Shown one piece after another: positions 63,436 to 64,000 of a stretch of DNA of 64,000 nucleotides. The stretch comes from Diploptera punctata. Taxonomy: Eukaryota; Arthropoda; Insecta; Blattodea; Blaberidae. Positions within the stretch are counted from its first letter, which is position 1, and every line of letters begins with the position of its first letter. Made by a program: the position numbers and the translations under genes. The stretch is taken from contig JASPKZ010010276.1 of assembly GCA_030220185.1 (NCBI GenBank), positions 470,501 to 534,500 on the forward strand. Reading direction: 5' to 3'. A model generated the notes under the pieces. The model searched no databases. It saw only the letters and a list, made by a program, of their open reading frames with translations, and had not been told where the DNA came from.

Positions 63436-63805
63436 TACTAGCTAATACCCGGCGTGCGCTCCTACGCCTAAATAAATGAAGTATCAAGGCTTAATTAAAT
63501 TGTGTATATATACTGCGATGAACCAAACGTGGCGGTTGCCAGAGTCAATTTTTAATTTTAAATTTCTGGTAAATCCCCACTCCTAATGGTCGGATTTCGC
63601 TGATGTTTGCACAACACCTACCTCAGTTCATTTTAATAGAATATACTGAATTTCGTTGTGAAACATCGAAAATTACGATCGCTAGAGCGATATTTAAATT
63701 TTCGTTTCAGGAGAAATCCTACACCTAATGGTTTTAGAACATACTAATTAGCGGAAAAACACTCGCCATACCTGAAAAATTCTATATACAAATTTTCAAG
63801 CCAAT
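63436..63805 (+). repeat. Interspersed repeat of unknown class
   Basis: It starts TACTAGCTAATACCCGGCGT like 47712, and its interior is homologous to 51745-52000 in reverse. No coding region or tRNA-like head is seen. Confidence 0.55.
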
Positions 63806-63810
63806 TGACG

Positions 63811-64000
63811 GTCCACCGCTGTGGTCTCGAGGTAGTGTGCTGCCTTGTCACGCAGCGGGCCCGGGTTCGATCCCCGGTCGGGGCAGTTTTTCTGGGTGAG
63901 GTTTTTATCGGGGTTTTTCCTCACCTGTAAGACAAATGTCGGGAAAACTTTAAGGCCCAAACGGTCCCCGAAATCATATGGCCATCATCCTTATCATTAT
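63811..64000 (+). mobile_element. SINE-1 copy, cut by the window end
   Basis: Head GTCCACCGCTGTGGTC and B box GGGTTCGATCCCCGG with most of the body; it runs off the end of the window. It is well preserved. Confidence 0.9.

Overview
This window is about 64 kb of AT-rich animal DNA, most likely from an insect. Some retrotransposon protein tails look like ones I associate with cockroach and termite genomes, but that placement is recollection, not a search result. I find no convincing host cellular gene, tRNA, rRNA or CRISPR array. The window is a dense, nested deposit of transposable elements: APE-type LINEs in several families, a CR1/Jockey-like LINE, an R2-like LINE, Penelope-like elements (PLEs), two LTR-type elements, Tc1/mariner-like and hAT DNA transposons, three tRNA-derived SINE families, and many trinucleotide or (TA)n microsatellites. 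The family names used here (RTE-A, RTE-B, CR1-C, SINE-1, SINE-2, SINE-3) are working labels.

Layout. 0-14 kb: LINE 3' ends around a full-length RTE-A (minus strand, intact 980-codon ORF, 3347-6628), a 262-bp palindromic element (8965-9226) and the first SINE-1 and SINE-3 copies. 14.5-22.9 kb: a CR1-C LINE on the minus strand is split by a SINE-2, a truncated RTE-B, a full-length RTE-B (16554-19826, 12-bp target duplication) and a SINE-1. It abuts an R2-like LINE that is itself split by a solo PLE inverted pair. 25.7-27.0 kb: a PLE with reverse transcriptase C-terminus and GIY-YIG endonuclease lies between inverted arms that each carry a hammerhead-ribozyme motif. 29-36 kb: a TA-flanked MITE, a SINE-3, and a Tc1/mariner-like element holding a nested hAT. 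36.3-45.5 kb: an RTE-A-like LINE is split by an element with 1,058-bp LTR-like arms in inverted orientation and by a Gag-only LTR element with 874-bp LTRs. 45.8-64 kb: a DNA transposon with about 145-bp TIRs, many SINE-1 copies, further LINE 3' ends, a cytochrome b NUMT inside a LINE, and a third PLE inverted pair.

How the parts relate. LINEs supply reverse transcription, and the SINEs look like their parasites. SINE-2 shares its 3' tail with a LINE copy at 57000-57407. SINE-1 ends in a UUCG-capped hairpin like that of RTE-B. The two full-length RTE-type LINEs start with a similar 5' RNA fold that resembles the first half of an HDV-like ribozyme. Copies of the RTE-A clade end in a hairpin whose stem changes by compensating bases. 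The most notable signals are therefore RNA structures at element termini rather than protein genes.
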